64,000 nucleotides of DNA from Nonomuraea turcica (GTDB lineage: Bacteria > Actinomycetota > Actinomycetes > Streptosporangiales > Streptosporangiaceae): the NCBI RefSeq assembly GCF_030718205.1, contig NZ_JAUZQF010000005.1, forward strand, positions 124,001-188,000. Direction: 5' to 3'. Positions 37,101 to 44,957 of the stretch are shown here, one piece after another (the stretch's first letter is position 1; each line of letters begins with the position of its first letter). The notes beneath the pieces were generated by a model. That model saw nothing but the letters and a program-made list of their open reading frames with translations. It did no database searches and was not told the DNA's origin. A program made the translations under genes and the position numbers.

Positions 37101-38452
37101 CGTGCCAGAGCGCCGTCTCCCCCGGCCAGCACCACCGCGCACGTGCCTTTGGGCGCGGCCACCACTGCCTCGGCGAGGGGGTGCAGCTCGGGCGCCATGC
37201 CGGCCAGGGCGACCACGCTCCCCTCGCGCGAGAGGGCGACCGGGTGCACACCGTGCTCGCGCCACTGGGACACCTGCGCCGGCTCGTGCCGCGCCGTGAA
37301 CGGTTCGACGGCCCACCCGTCGCGTTCACGGCGGGCCCAGGGGTCGGTGAGATCGAGGAGCGAGTAGAGCCTGGTGTGCACCTCGTCCGCATCGGCGCCG
37401 GGGTCGAGCCGGACGATGCTGTCGACGGTCCACGCGCCCGTGGTCAGCACGTGGGCGTCGAGGAGCACGGTGTCGATGCGATCCATCCGCTGCAGCGCAT
37501 GGCCGTCGAGCACCAGGGTGTCCCGCTCGGCGAGGGCGCGCAGGACGGCGCTGGCGAAGACGTCCCTGCCCAACCGCGCGGCCTTGGGGGTCGCCGTGGT
37601 GAGCACGGAGAGCCCCCGCTGGTGATCACGGGTGATGGCCGCGGTCACCCCGTACGCGGCCAGTGCGCCGGGAGTCGTCGCGGCGGCGTACCTCTCGACG
37701 GGGCCGCCCGGCAACCTCTCCGGACGCGGCGCCGCCGACGTCCGGATGTGGCGGTAGGCGCCCTCCTCGACGGCGAACTCCTCCTCGCGCAGCTCCCACG
37801 CCCGGCGCCCGGCGCAGGAGTCGAGGTACCGGCCCGCCGCCGCCACGGTGTCGATCATCAGGGCGACGGGCCGCAGCGCGAGCGCGTGGGAGATGATCCG
37901 GGTCGAGGTCGCCACCACGTCCGCCGCGGGCGGGCCGACGCGTTCGGCCAACTCGCGGCGCAGCCATGGGTTGTGCTCGGCCAGCGACAGCACGGCGGGC
38001 ACCGCCGGCGGCAGCTTGCGGATCCGGGCGACCTGACCGGCCAGCGCGACCGCGGTGCCGGCCAGGTGCAGACCAAGACCCACCGCGGCGCGCGCCTGCT
38101 GCTCCATGCCGTCGAAGGCCTGGCTCCCACCATCGGAGGCCTCCGGGACCTCGTCGACGTTCTCCACGATCGCCACGAGCTTGTCCAGGTCGACCGTGTC
38201 CACGTCGCAGCCGACGAACACACAGCCGAGCGCCCCGTTCACCTCCGCTCGGTGCACACCCGCGCTCAGCAGGCGCTCCTCGAGATCGCGCGCGGCATCC
38301 TCGGTACGCGGCCCTCCGACGTTCCACACCTCGATGCGCACCCCGCCCGGGCACGTCCGCACCAGGCGCGGGCACCGGAGCATTCCCCGAACCGGCCGGG
38401 GGAGCATCTTGAGCAGCGTGCCGGCAGTGGGAAGTACGCCCGACAACCGCAT
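34130..38452 (-). CDS. Cation-transporting P-type ATPase, CtpI-like
   Basis: 1440 aa. Start at the ATG at 38452 with GGGGGA just upstream; an ATG at 38464 is possible. The first ~600 residues are an actinobacterial extension with a degenerate HAD-like half (AVVLAGGDGALARRLGIDRVVGG). A standard P-type core follows: actuator motif LTGESQLVSK, PEGLPF in the transport helix, phosphorylation D917 in CFDKTGTLTEG, MITGDHPSTAEAIA and VTGDGANDVPAIRLADVGVALG. The size and layout match mycobacterial CtpI-type pumps; the cation is unknown. No metal regulator adjoins. It lies between two halves of the putative D-arabinan locus and has no obvious link to sugar metabolism. Confidence 0.9.
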   Translation of the reverse strand: MRLSGVLPTAGTLLKMLPRPVRGMLRCPRLVRTCPGGVRIEVWNVGGPRTEDAARDLEERLLSAGVHRAEVNGALGCVFVGCDVDTVDLDKLVAIVENVDEVPEASDGGSQAFDGMEQQARAAVGLGLHLAGTAVALAGQVARIRKLPPAVPAVLSLAEHNPWLRRELAERVGPPAADVVATSTRIISHALALRPVALMIDTVAAAGRYLDSCAGRRAWELREEEFAVEEGAYRHIRTSAAPRPERLPGGPVERYAAATTPGALAAYGVTAAITRDHQRGLSVLTTATPKAARLGRDVFASAVLRALAERDTLVLDGHALQRMDRIDTVLLDAHVLTTGAWTVDSIVRLDPGADADEVHTRLYSLLDLTDPWARRERDGWAVEPFTARHEPAQVSQWREHGVHPVALSREGSVVALAGMAPELHPLAEAVVAAPKGTCAVVLAGGDGALARRLGIDRVVGGGTRLAASVRALQAEGHGVAVVSQRSRRGLSQADLGIGVLDDPRRRVPWDADVIGGLDGVHLLLRCLPHARKASERSVRVAAAGAIAGAGLAAIGPRRSALGPAYLVANCTAVAALVAGEWMGRRAGREAPPIPADPTPWHAMSAGDVLARLRTSPQGLTEAQARDRRTATAASPARHHQTFVRACVSELANPLTPVLAAGAGVSAAVGSVLDAGLISGVIGVGGLLGGAQRWGVERTLHRLTHLTVVQARVRRPDGLAIGVAGDLVCGDVVELRAGDTVPADGRLIKAVGLEVDESTLTGESQLVSKAAVPTASAAIADRTSMVYQGTSIAAGRGLAVVVATGDATEAGRTAALTAAGPPASGVELRLHALSRRILPLAIGSGLILMVTELLRGSRLAAAVGPAISLAVAAVPEGLPFIATVAELASAKRLSTRNALVRNPSTIEALGRVDVLCFDKTGTLTEGRISLGKVSDGRTEQSAEALTPELKAIVGAAVRACPPYGGGRGLAHPTDRAVVEGATKLGIAPGTGLKEWQRVDELPFEPGRGYHAVLGLTESGHVLSVKGAPEVVLTRCGSLAGGPLDDQARRELEEEVDRLALQGYRVLAVAERDASSRADLDESRIGRLRFLGFLGLADPVRPTAKRSVEGLMRAGVRVIMITGDHPSTAEAIAAEINALNGLKVMTGPEIDGLDDDALAEELPKAAVFARMTPKHKARIVAGLRRAGKIVAVTGDGANDVPAIRLADVGVALGPQATPAARAAADIVVIDDRIETLIDAVVEGRAMWGSVRDSLSMLLGGNVGEIAFTLGSTLLTGRRALNTRQLLLVNLLTDMLPAMAVAVRPPRAAGPDRLLAEGPEASLGAALTRDIYLRAATTAAAASLAWILARMSGTRGRADTVGLIGLVGAQLVQTLMMGRRNRLVLLASLSSLAALGAIVSVPGLSTFFGCRPIGPFGWCIGLGCAAAAVLAGDLIERAVARQS

Positions 38453-38599
38453 GTCGTCCCCCATCAGCGAACACGTGCAGTGAGCCTTTCCAGCCCCACA
38501 CGCTTCACACCCGCCACCAGCCACTTGACGCTTTCCATGCCGCCGGCGGCACACAGGCTTGCCCGGGTCGCGTGCGAAGTGCGGCGCGGGCCCATCGGC

Positions 38600-39601
38600 T
38601 CAGGCGGGGCGCGGGCGGGAGCTGTCGCGGGGATGCAGCTCCGTCTGCAACACCAGCCGGGCCGTGGGCCGGGCCGGATTGTCGATCCGGTCGGCGAGCA
38701 GCTGCGCCGCCGCCCGCCCCAGCTCGTACGTGGGCTGCCGCACCGTACTCAACCCCGGCCGGAACAGCCGCGCCCAGGGAATGTCGTCGAACCCGATGAC
38801 CCCGACCCGCCCCGGAATCGGCACCTCCCGCTCCGTCAGGCATTCCACGGCGCCCACCGTCATCAGGTTGTTGGCCGCGAACACCGCGTCCACGTCCACC
38901 CCGTCGTCCAGCAGCGAGGCCATGGCCGCGTACCCCCCTTCCTCCCGGAAGTCGGCGTGCCGGATCAGGGTGCGGTCCAGCGGGAGCCCGAAGGCCCGCA
39001 GCGCCCGCTGGTAGCCGCGCAGCCGCTGCATGGCGGTGGACATCCGGCGCGGCCCCGTGATGCAGGCGATGCGGCGGTAGCCGGACTCCAGCAGGTGGGC
39101 GGCGGCCATCTCGGCGCCCTTCTCGTTGTCGACCAGCACGGCGTCGACCTCGGTCTCGGCCAGCTCCCGGTCGATGGTCACCACGGCGGTCCCCGCGGCG
39201 ACGAGAGCACTGATGTCGGTGTTGTCGTCGGCCGGGGAGATGATCACCCCGGCCATGTTGTCGGCCAGCGCGACCGCGATGTACTCGGCCTCCCTGGCCC
39301 GGTTCTCGTCGGTGTTGCACAGCACGACCGAGTAGCCGAAGCGCCGGCCGCCGTCCTCCACCCCGCGCACGAGCGAGGTGAAGAACGGGTTGCCGACGTC
39401 GGAGACCAGCACCGCCCACAACGTGGTCTGCCTGCGCCGGAGATTGCGCGCCACCCCGTTGGGCCGGTATCCGAGCTCACGGACCGCCGCGTGCACCCGC
39501 GCCGCCAGCTCGGGGTTGACGGTGGAGCGGCCGTTGAGCACGCGCGAGACCGTCGCCGCGGAGACACCGGCGTGTCGCGCGACATCTTGGATTTTGAGCA
39601 A
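38600..39601 (-). CDS. LacI-family repressor (D-arabinan locus, copy 2)
   Basis: 333 aa from a TTG at 39601 directly before LKIQDVARHAG. HTH: VSAATVSRVLNG, identical in the recognition helix to the copy at 24121; hinge RPNGVARNLRRRQTT. The effector domain reads SDVGNPFFTSLVRGVEDGGRRFGYSVVLC. Its own upstream region has an AATCGATT site (39656-39673), which implies autoregulation. It is downstream of, and separated by 69 bases from, the GH172/CUT1 operon on the same strand, so it may also be read through from it. Confidence 0.92.
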   Translation of the reverse strand: MLKIQDVARHAGVSAATVSRVLNGRSTVNPELAARVHAAVRELGYRPNGVARNLRRRQTTLWAVLVSDVGNPFFTSLVRGVEDGGRRFGYSVVLCNTDENRAREAEYIAVALADNMAGVIISPADDNTDISALVAAGTAVVTIDRELAETEVDAVLVDNEKGAEMAAAHLLESGYRRIACITGPRRMSTAMQRLRGYQRALRAFGLPLDRTLIRHADFREEGGYAAMASLLDDGVDVDAVFAANNLMTVGAVECLTEREVPIPGRVGVIGFDDIPWARLFRPGLSTVRQPTYELGRAAAQLLADRIDNPARPTARLVLQTELHPRDSSRPRPA

Positions 39602-39655
39602 CCTCGTCCCATCGTGTGGCAGGCAGGCCCAGGAGATGATCTCTGGCCAGTCTAA

Positions 39656-39673
39656 AGAGAAATCGATTTACTA
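39656..39673 (-). promoter_or_regulatory. LacI operator upstream of the second repressor gene
   Basis: AGAGAAATCGATTTACTA keeps the AATCGATT core and the GAGA half of the 18-bp operator. It overlaps the stop codon of the cytoplasmic GH172 gene and lies 55 bases before the TTG start, in a position for autoregulation. Confidence 0.6.
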
Positions 39674-40750
39674 CCGTGCGGGAAAGGGCAGGCGCTCCTC
39701 GACGGGCGCGATCCCGAACGGCCGGTGAGGCAGCGTCTGGTACCAGTACGCGACCGACGAGAAGTCGTCCGAGCGTTTGTTGGCGTGGCCGTGCTCGATC
39801 GTCACCCTGATGGACTCGGTGAAGGTGATCGGGTCCTCGACGTGGAACCGGTACAGGGAGATCTCCCCGCTCCAGTTGTCCCCGCCGGGCATGGTGATGC
39901 CGTGGTACGGGGCGTGGTAGGTCTGCGTCGGGCACCACGCGGTGTTGAAGTAGTCCTCGGTGCCGGTGCCGTGCAGCGACGGCGGGAAGGGCTCACCGTC
40001 GATGAAGATCATGTCGTCGCCCTCGCCGTACCAGTTCCAGTCGCTGGTCTCGCGCAGGTTCCGGATGTTGAGCACGCAGCCCACATAGTGGCCGCGACCC
40101 TCGGCCTCCAGGATGACGTAGTTGCCGTCGCCGGTGTCGTTGATGCCTTCGACCTGGTATTCGCGGTTGCTCTGCGTCCCCTGCTCGACGCCGTCGGTGG
40201 GCCGCTCGCGCCGCCACTGGGCGTGGAAGTAGCCGAGGTCCTCGGCGGCGGAGTCGAACAGCTCATAGTCGATGTAGTAGTAGAAGAACACCGGCTCGGC
40301 CGACAGCTCGCTGATCAGCTCCACCTTCGCCCGGCCGGCGAAGGGCATGTGGAACCACGAGTTGAAGCTCTTGCCGTCCTGCGGGCTCATCTGCAGCGGC
40401 GCGGAGACGAAGCTCGCGGTCTTGGCGTGGCCCATGCCGAAGAAGTCCCCGAGCGGCACCAGCACGCTGGGGTGCTCCTGGTCGTCCCAGGTGATCTTCA
40501 GGACGAGCCTGCGCAGGTAGTCGACGTCCACCGCGTCCGGCACGTCCTTGAGCGGCAGCGCCACGGTGCACCAGATGTGGTTGATCGAGCCGGGTCCCTC
40601 GATGTCGGCCAGGGTCACCGTGGTGCCGGCCTGGACGGTCAGCCGGTCCTCGTTGCCGCCCGTGCGGTCGTAGCTGGAGATCCGCTTGCGCCTGGAGGTG
40701 CGCAGGCGGGGCAGGTCGCGCAGGCTGCTGCCGTACTCGCCATAGGTCAT
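39671..40750 (-). CDS. Cytoplasmic DUF2961 enzyme, GH172 family
   Basis: 359 aa, no signal peptide. DUF2961 pattern throughout: RKRISSYDRTGGNEDR, IEGPGSINHIWCTV, PLGDFFGMGHAKTASFVSAPLQM, FNSWFHMPFAGRAKVEL, and the family motif HGTGTEDYFNTAWCPTQTYHAPYHG at about 260. It is last in an operon with a CUT1 importer, so imported oligosaccharides would be trimmed here inside the cell. GH172 activities known are on D-arabinofuranosides and D-fructofuranosides. It complements the exported relative at 30163. Confidence 0.82.
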   Translation of the reverse strand: MTYGEYGSSLRDLPRLRTSRRKRISSYDRTGGNEDRLTVQAGTTVTLADIEGPGSINHIWCTVALPLKDVPDAVDVDYLRRLVLKITWDDQEHPSVLVPLGDFFGMGHAKTASFVSAPLQMSPQDGKSFNSWFHMPFAGRAKVELISELSAEPVFFYYYIDYELFDSAAEDLGYFHAQWRRERPTDGVEQGTQSNREYQVEGINDTGDGNYVILEAEGRGHYVGCVLNIRNLRETSDWNWYGEGDDMIFIDGEPFPPSLHGTGTEDYFNTAWCPTQTYHAPYHGITMPGGDNWSGEISLYRFHVEDPITFTESIRVTIEHGHANKRSDDFSSVAYWYQTLPHRPFGIAPVEERLPFPAR

Positions 40751-40762
40751 CTCGTTCGATCC

Positions 40763-41560
40763 TTACTTCAATCCCGAGGTTTTGATCGCCTCGACCAGGC
40801 GGCGCTGGCCGAGCACGAACGCGATCAGGGTGGGCACGGCCGCGACCACCGTCGCGGCCAGGACGTAGTTCCAGGCCGAGCCGTACTGGCCTTGGAGGGT
40901 GGCGATCCCGACCTGCACCATGCGCAGGTCCGGCTCGCGGGTGGCGGTCAGCGGCCAGAGGAAGGCGTTCCAATTGGCCAGGAAGAACAGCACCGCCAGG
41001 GAGGCGAGAATGGGCCGGCTGAGCGGCACGACCACCTGCCACCAGCGCCGGAAATATCCGCATCCGTCGAGGTCGGCGGCCTCTTCCAGCTCGCGCGGGA
41101 TGGTCAGGTAGTACTGCCGGAGCAGGAAGATCCCGAACGCGTGGAAGATCGCCGGCAGGATCAGCCCCGCGTACGTGTCGAGCAGCCCGAGCTGCCGCGC
41201 GACCAGGAAGAGGGGCACCAGGATCACCGGCAGCGACACCAGCAGCGTAGAGACGATCATCGAGAAGATGACCTGCCGGCCCGGGAACCGCAGCCGGGCC
41301 AGCGCGTACGCGGCCATCGAGTGCAGGACCAGCGCGACCACCGTGACCGCCACGGACACGACGGCGCTGTTGAGCATGTAGCGGCCGATGGGCACCTCGG
41401 TCAGCACGTAGAGCAGGTTGTCCAGGGTGAGCCTGCTGGGCACCGCCACCTGGAACAGCTCGTCCGCGGGCTTGAGCACCGACACCAGCAGCCAGACCAG
41501 GGGCGCCACGGTGATGCCCGCCAGCACGTAGCCGGCCAGCGCGCGCAGCCTAACCGACAT
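40763..41560 (-). CDS. CUT1 oligosaccharide ABC importer permease, MalG type
   Basis: 265 aa, six helices, EAA loop EEAADLDGCGYFRRWWQVVVPLSRPILAS. Its start overlaps the previous permease by 11 bases. It ends 12 bases before the GH172 gene. MalG-type C-terminal end (GQRRLVEAIKTSGLK). Confidence 0.92.
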   Translation of the reverse strand: MSVRLRALAGYVLAGITVAPLVWLLVSVLKPADELFQVAVPSRLTLDNLLYVLTEVPIGRYMLNSAVVSVAVTVVALVLHSMAAYALARLRFPGRQVIFSMIVSTLLVSLPVILVPLFLVARQLGLLDTYAGLILPAIFHAFGIFLLRQYYLTIPRELEEAADLDGCGYFRRWWQVVVPLSRPILASLAVLFFLANWNAFLWPLTATREPDLRMVQVGIATLQGQYGSAWNYVLAATVVAAVPTLIAFVLGQRRLVEAIKTSGLK

Positions 41561-42500
41561 CGAATCTGCCTCCCTTGGTCGCGCCGAACATCAGCCCCGT
41601 GGCCACGACCAGGAAGGCGGCCACAGCGGTGGTCAGCGCGGCCGCGTAACCGTAGTTGTTGAAGGTGAAGGCCTGTTGGTAGATGTAGAAGACCACGGTC
41701 GAGGTGCTGCCTGCCGGGCCGCCCTTGGTCAGGACATAGACGAGGTCGAAGGCCTGCAGCCCGGTCACCGCGCCGACGGTGGAGTTGACGAGCACGAAAA
41801 AGCTGGTCGGGCGGAGCAGCGGCCAGATGACGTGGCGGAAGCGCTGCCAGGCGGTGGCCCCGTCGACCCGCGCCGCTTCTTCATACTCCTTGGGGATGTC
41901 CTTCAGCCCGCCCAGCAGGATCAGCATCTGGTAGCCCATGAGGAACCAGATGCTGATCACCACCAGCGACCCGAGCGCCAGGGCCGGGTTGCCCAGGAAG
42001 GACACCTCGCCCAGCCCGACCGGCCGCAGCAGGGCCGGCACCGCGCCCTGCTTGTCGACCAGCAGGAACTGCCACACGACGCCGACCACGACGAGGCTGA
42101 TGACGTGCGGCAGGAAGAACATGGTCCGCACCAGGCCGACGCCGGGGAAGTGGTCGCGGACCAGCAGGGCGAGCCCGAGGCTGACGACGAAGCCGATCGG
42201 CACGAACGTCACCACGTACGTGAGCGTGACCTTGACGCTCTGCCAGAGCTGGGCGTCCCCGGCCATCAGCCGGAAGTTGTCCAGCCCGACGAAGGTGTAG
42301 CCGCCGAACCCGTCCACGCTGAACAGCGAGACCCCGATGGCCAGCACCATGGGCAGCCCGACGAAGATCAGCAGGCCGATGAGGTCGGGCGCCACGAAGG
42401 CGTACCCGGCGAGGGCCTCCCGCCTGCGGCGGGTCCACACCGGGGGTGCGGCGTCAGGCGGCTTCCTGACGGCCGTGCCCGGGTCAGAGCATCGCGGCAC
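41550..42500 (-). CDS. CUT1 oligosaccharide ABC importer permease, MalF type
   Basis: 316 aa from a GTG at 42500 that overlaps the binding-protein end by 17 bases. Six helices; EAA loop YEEAARVDGATAWQRFRHVIWPLLRPT; Pro-rich cytoplasmic N-terminus. It pairs with the MalG-type permease downstream. No ATPase gene in the operon, so an MsiK-like shared ATPase is presumably used. Confidence 0.9.
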   Translation of the reverse strand: MPRCSDPGTAVRKPPDAAPPVWTRRRREALAGYAFVAPDLIGLLIFVGLPMVLAIGVSLFSVDGFGGYTFVGLDNFRLMAGDAQLWQSVKVTLTYVVTFVPIGFVVSLGLALLVRDHFPGVGLVRTMFFLPHVISLVVVGVVWQFLLVDKQGAVPALLRPVGLGEVSFLGNPALALGSLVVISIWFLMGYQMLILLGGLKDIPKEYEEAARVDGATAWQRFRHVIWPLLRPTSFFVLVNSTVGAVTGLQAFDLVYVLTKGGPAGSTSTVVFYIYQQAFTFNNYGYAAALTTAVAAFLVVATGLMFGATKGGRFDVG

Positions 42501-43833
42501 CCTTGTACCCCTTCAGGAAGGCGTCGATCTTCGCCGCGGCGTCCGCGGCCGCCTGGGCCGGGGCGACGCCGCCCAGCTGAGCGGCCTGGATCGCGTCGGA
42601 AACCGCCTTGTACACCTCGGGCGTGTAGCGGGGCTCGCCGCGGCCACCGGGGACGACCTGGTCCAGGAAGACCTTCAGCGCCGGCTTGTCGAACGCTCCG
42701 GCCGCCTTGGCCGCCTCCTGCACGGACTTGCGGGCGGGCAGGTTCGTCTTGACGACCGTGTTCCACTGCCGTCCGCGCTCCACCCCGTCCTTGTCGGTCG
42801 CCGCCAGGGCCCAGGCGATGAACGTGGCCGCCGCCTCCGGGTTGGCGCCCTTGGCGTTGGCCACGAACGCCCATCCGCCGATGTCGGTCGTGTACGTGCC
42901 GCCGTCGGGCACGGGCAGCGGGAAGACGCCGTACGGGAAGTCCTTCTTGTCCTGTTCCATCTGCGACACCGACCAGATGCCGCTCTGCTGCATGGCGGCG
43001 AAGCCGCTGCCCAGGTTGGCGGGCGCGTTGCCGGCGCCGTCGCCCTGCGGCTTGCGGGGCGCGACCTTGGTGGTGATCGCGTCCTGCCAGAGCTTGAGCG
43101 CGTTGTGGATCGCGGGCGCGTTGAAGCCGGGCGCGCCGTTCTCGGGCACGGCCGAGCCGCCGGCCATCCACATGAACGGGTACCAGGTGAAGTTCTGGTA
43201 GTAGCCCGGGATGGTCTCGAACAGCAGCCCGAAGCGGTCCTTGGTGGTCAGCTTGGCGGCGACGTCGAGCAGCTGGTCCCACGTCTTGGGGAGGTCGCCC
43301 TCCGACAGCTTGGCCTGCTCGAAGGCGTCGACGCTGTAGTACATGGCCAGCGGCTCCTGCTCCATCGGCAGGCCGTAGACCTTGCCGTCCACCTTGCGCG
43401 TGCCGAGCACGCCGCCGTCGAAGTCGGCGAGCTGGTCGGGCTTGAGGTGCGGCGTGAGGTCGGTCAGCACCCCGCCGTTGTAGTAGCGGAGGAAGTCGCC
43501 GGGGCTGAGCAGGAAGATGTCCGGCCCCTGGCCGGCGGAGAACGCCGTCTGCAGCGCGGTGCCGGCGAGGTATTCGGACACCGGCAGGTAGTGGAGCTTG
43601 ACCTTGACCTCGTTGTTGGCGTTCCACGCCGCCACGAGGTCGGTGAACCACTTGCTCTGCGCGTCCGCCTGCGGATTGGGACCGTAGAAGTTCCAGAACG
43701 TCAGCTCCTTGGAGCCGCCGCCGTTGCCCCCGCCCCCACACGCTGACAGCAGCGGCGCCGCCATGGCCGAACCCAACATGACGGCTCCGCCACGCAGCAG
43801 CGATCGGCGGGTCACCCTCTCGAAGGCCGACAT
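42484..43833 (-). CDS. CUT1 sugar-binding lipoprotein (D-arabinan locus)
   Basis: 449 aa. The second ATG (43833) is chosen because AGGAGG directly abuts the first (43839) and sits 6 bases from the second. Twin-arginine lipoprotein signal: TRRSLLRGGAVMLG... LLSACGGGG. A CUT1-type binding fold of the usual length follows (LTFWNFYGPNPQADAQSKWFTDLVAAWN). First gene of the operon binding protein, MalF, MalG, GH172. Controlled by the promoter and LacI sites at 43865-43958. Confidence 0.9.
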   Translation of the reverse strand: MSAFERVTRRSLLRGGAVMLGSAMAAPLLSACGGGGNGGGSKELTFWNFYGPNPQADAQSKWFTDLVAAWNANNEVKVKLHYLPVSEYLAGTALQTAFSAGQGPDIFLLSPGDFLRYYNGGVLTDLTPHLKPDQLADFDGGVLGTRKVDGKVYGLPMEQEPLAMYYSVDAFEQAKLSEGDLPKTWDQLLDVAAKLTTKDRFGLLFETIPGYYQNFTWYPFMWMAGGSAVPENGAPGFNAPAIHNALKLWQDAITTKVAPRKPQGDGAGNAPANLGSGFAAMQQSGIWSVSQMEQDKKDFPYGVFPLPVPDGGTYTTDIGGWAFVANAKGANPEAAATFIAWALAATDKDGVERGRQWNTVVKTNLPARKSVQEAAKAAGAFDKPALKVFLDQVVPGGRGEPRYTPEVYKAVSDAIQAAQLGGVAPAQAAADAAAKIDAFLKGYKGAAML

Positions 43834-43864
43834 AACCATCCTCCTGATGTTGAGAGCTCAGGGG

Positions 43865-43913
43865 CGAGCAATCGATTTCTGAGCAATGTAGGAGCCGACA
43901 TGCCGACCGTCAA
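43865..43913 (-). promoter_or_regulatory. Promoter and LacI operator of the CUT1/GH172 operon
   Basis: Minus strand: TTGACG (43913-43908), 17-base spacer, TACATT (43890-43885), then the operator CGAGCAATCGATTTCTGA (43865-43882 on the plus strand). Same -35, spacing and operator placement as at 34010-34071. Confidence 0.75.
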
Positions 43914-43940
43914 GAACTCCCCGTGGCCGGCTTGCTAATC

Positions 43941-43958
43941 TGAGGAATCGATATCTTC
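43941..43958 (-). promoter_or_regulatory. Upstream auxiliary LacI site
   Basis: TGAGGAATCGATATCTTC is a second copy of the operator, centred 76 bases (about seven helical turns) from the one at the promoter, upstream of the -35. This spacing would allow a DNA loop between two repressor dimers. Confidence 0.55.
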
Positions 43959-43994
43959 ACGAGACCTTGGCGAGGGCGGTGCGCCAGGCAAGCC

Positions 43995-44034
43995 AGAAAA
44001 AAGTGGGGCACCCGCTCCTCGGCGGGTGCCCCAC
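43995..44034 (-). terminator. Rho-independent terminator of the GH127/CUT1 operon
   Basis: A perfect 13-bp stem (GTGGGGCACCCGC at 44003-44015 with GCGGGTGCCCCAC at 44022-44034) and a 6-base loop. On the minus strand it is followed by TTTTTT. It lies 20 bases after the last permease stop of the operon. Confidence 0.92.
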
Positions 44035-44054
44035 AAGCGCGACAAAGGCGAAGA

Positions 44055-44957
44055 TCAGCTCTTGATCCCCGTCAGGGTGACTCCCTCGATGAAGTAGCGC
44101 TGCAGGAAGAAGAAGAGCGCGATGATGGGCGCGATCACGGCCGCGGAGGCCGCCATGAGGTAGCCCCACTGCGTCAGGTACATGCTCTGGAACGACGCCA
44201 GCCCCAGCGACAGCGTGTAGTTCTCCTCGCTCTGCAGGTAGAGCAGCGGGCCGAGGAAGTCGTTCCAGGTGCCGATGAAGGTGAAGATGGTGACCACGAT
44301 GATCGCGGGCTTCGACAGCGGCATGACGATCGTCCAGAACACCCGCCACGGCGAGGCCCCGTCGATGTAGGCGGCCTCGTCCAGCTCGAAGGGGATCGTC
44401 AGGAAGAACTGCCGCAGCAGGAAGATGTTGAACACTCCCCCGCCCGCCCCGGCGAACCAGCTCGGCACGGTGAGCGGCGCGATCGTGTCCAGCGCGCCCA
44501 GCTCCTGCCACATCACGAACGTCGGGATGAGCGTGACGGCGTACGGCAGCATGACGCCGCTGAGCAGCAGCGCGAACACCACGTCGCGGCCGCGCCAGCG
44601 CAGCCGGGAGAAGCTGAAGGCGGCCACCGCGCAGGTCACCACCGTGCCCAGGACGCTGATGACGGCGATGACGAGCGTGTTGACGAAGTAGCGGCCGAAG
44701 GGCTGCGTGGTCAGCGCCTCGCTGAAGTTCGACCACTGGAACGGCGCGGGGATCCACTCCGGCGGCGAGACGAACATCTGCGCGTCCTGCATGAGCGCGC
44801 TGCGCACCAGCCACACGAACGGCAGCAGGGTCGGGATCGACCCCGCCAGCAGCGCCGCGTACAGCAGGATCCGGCCGTACCTGCGGGGTTTGCGCAACCC
44901 TTGCGTGGGGGCCACGCCCTTGGCGCGGGGCCGGTCCGGGGCCGCCACGGCGGTCAT
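44055..44957 (-). CDS. CUT1 ABC importer permease, MalG type (GH127 operon)
   Basis: 300 aa. Cytoplasmic N-terminus of about 28 residues, six helices, EAA loop DEAAYIDGASPWRVFWTIVMPLSKPAI, and the typical end RYFIEGVTLTGIKS. The ATG overlaps the upstream permease stop (ATGA). Last gene before the strong terminator. Confidence 0.92.
   Translation of the reverse strand: MTAVAAPDRPRAKGVAPTQGLRKPRRYGRILLYAALLAGSIPTLLPFVWLVRSALMQDAQMFVSPPEWIPAPFQWSNFSEALTTQPFGRYFVNTLVIAVISVLGTVVTCAVAAFSFSRLRWRGRDVVFALLLSGVMLPYAVTLIPTFVMWQELGALDTIAPLTVPSWFAGAGGGVFNIFLLRQFFLTIPFELDEAAYIDGASPWRVFWTIVMPLSKPAIIVVTIFTFIGTWNDFLGPLLYLQSEENYTLSLGLASFQSMYLTQWGYLMAASAAVIAPIIALFFFLQRYFIEGVTLTGIKS

Noticed and set aside
38453..38554. 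Cysteine-rich extension before the P-type ATPase as a metal-binding site
   Set aside because: The extension contains CEACGAGKAHCTC, but no ribosome site supports a start at 38554 and the internal ATG fits the family start; kept only as a possibility.
35426..39655. A 1409-codon open frame on the plus strand
   Set aside because: It is antisense to the CtpI-like ATPase and LacI genes, has no domain and only reflects high GC codon use.
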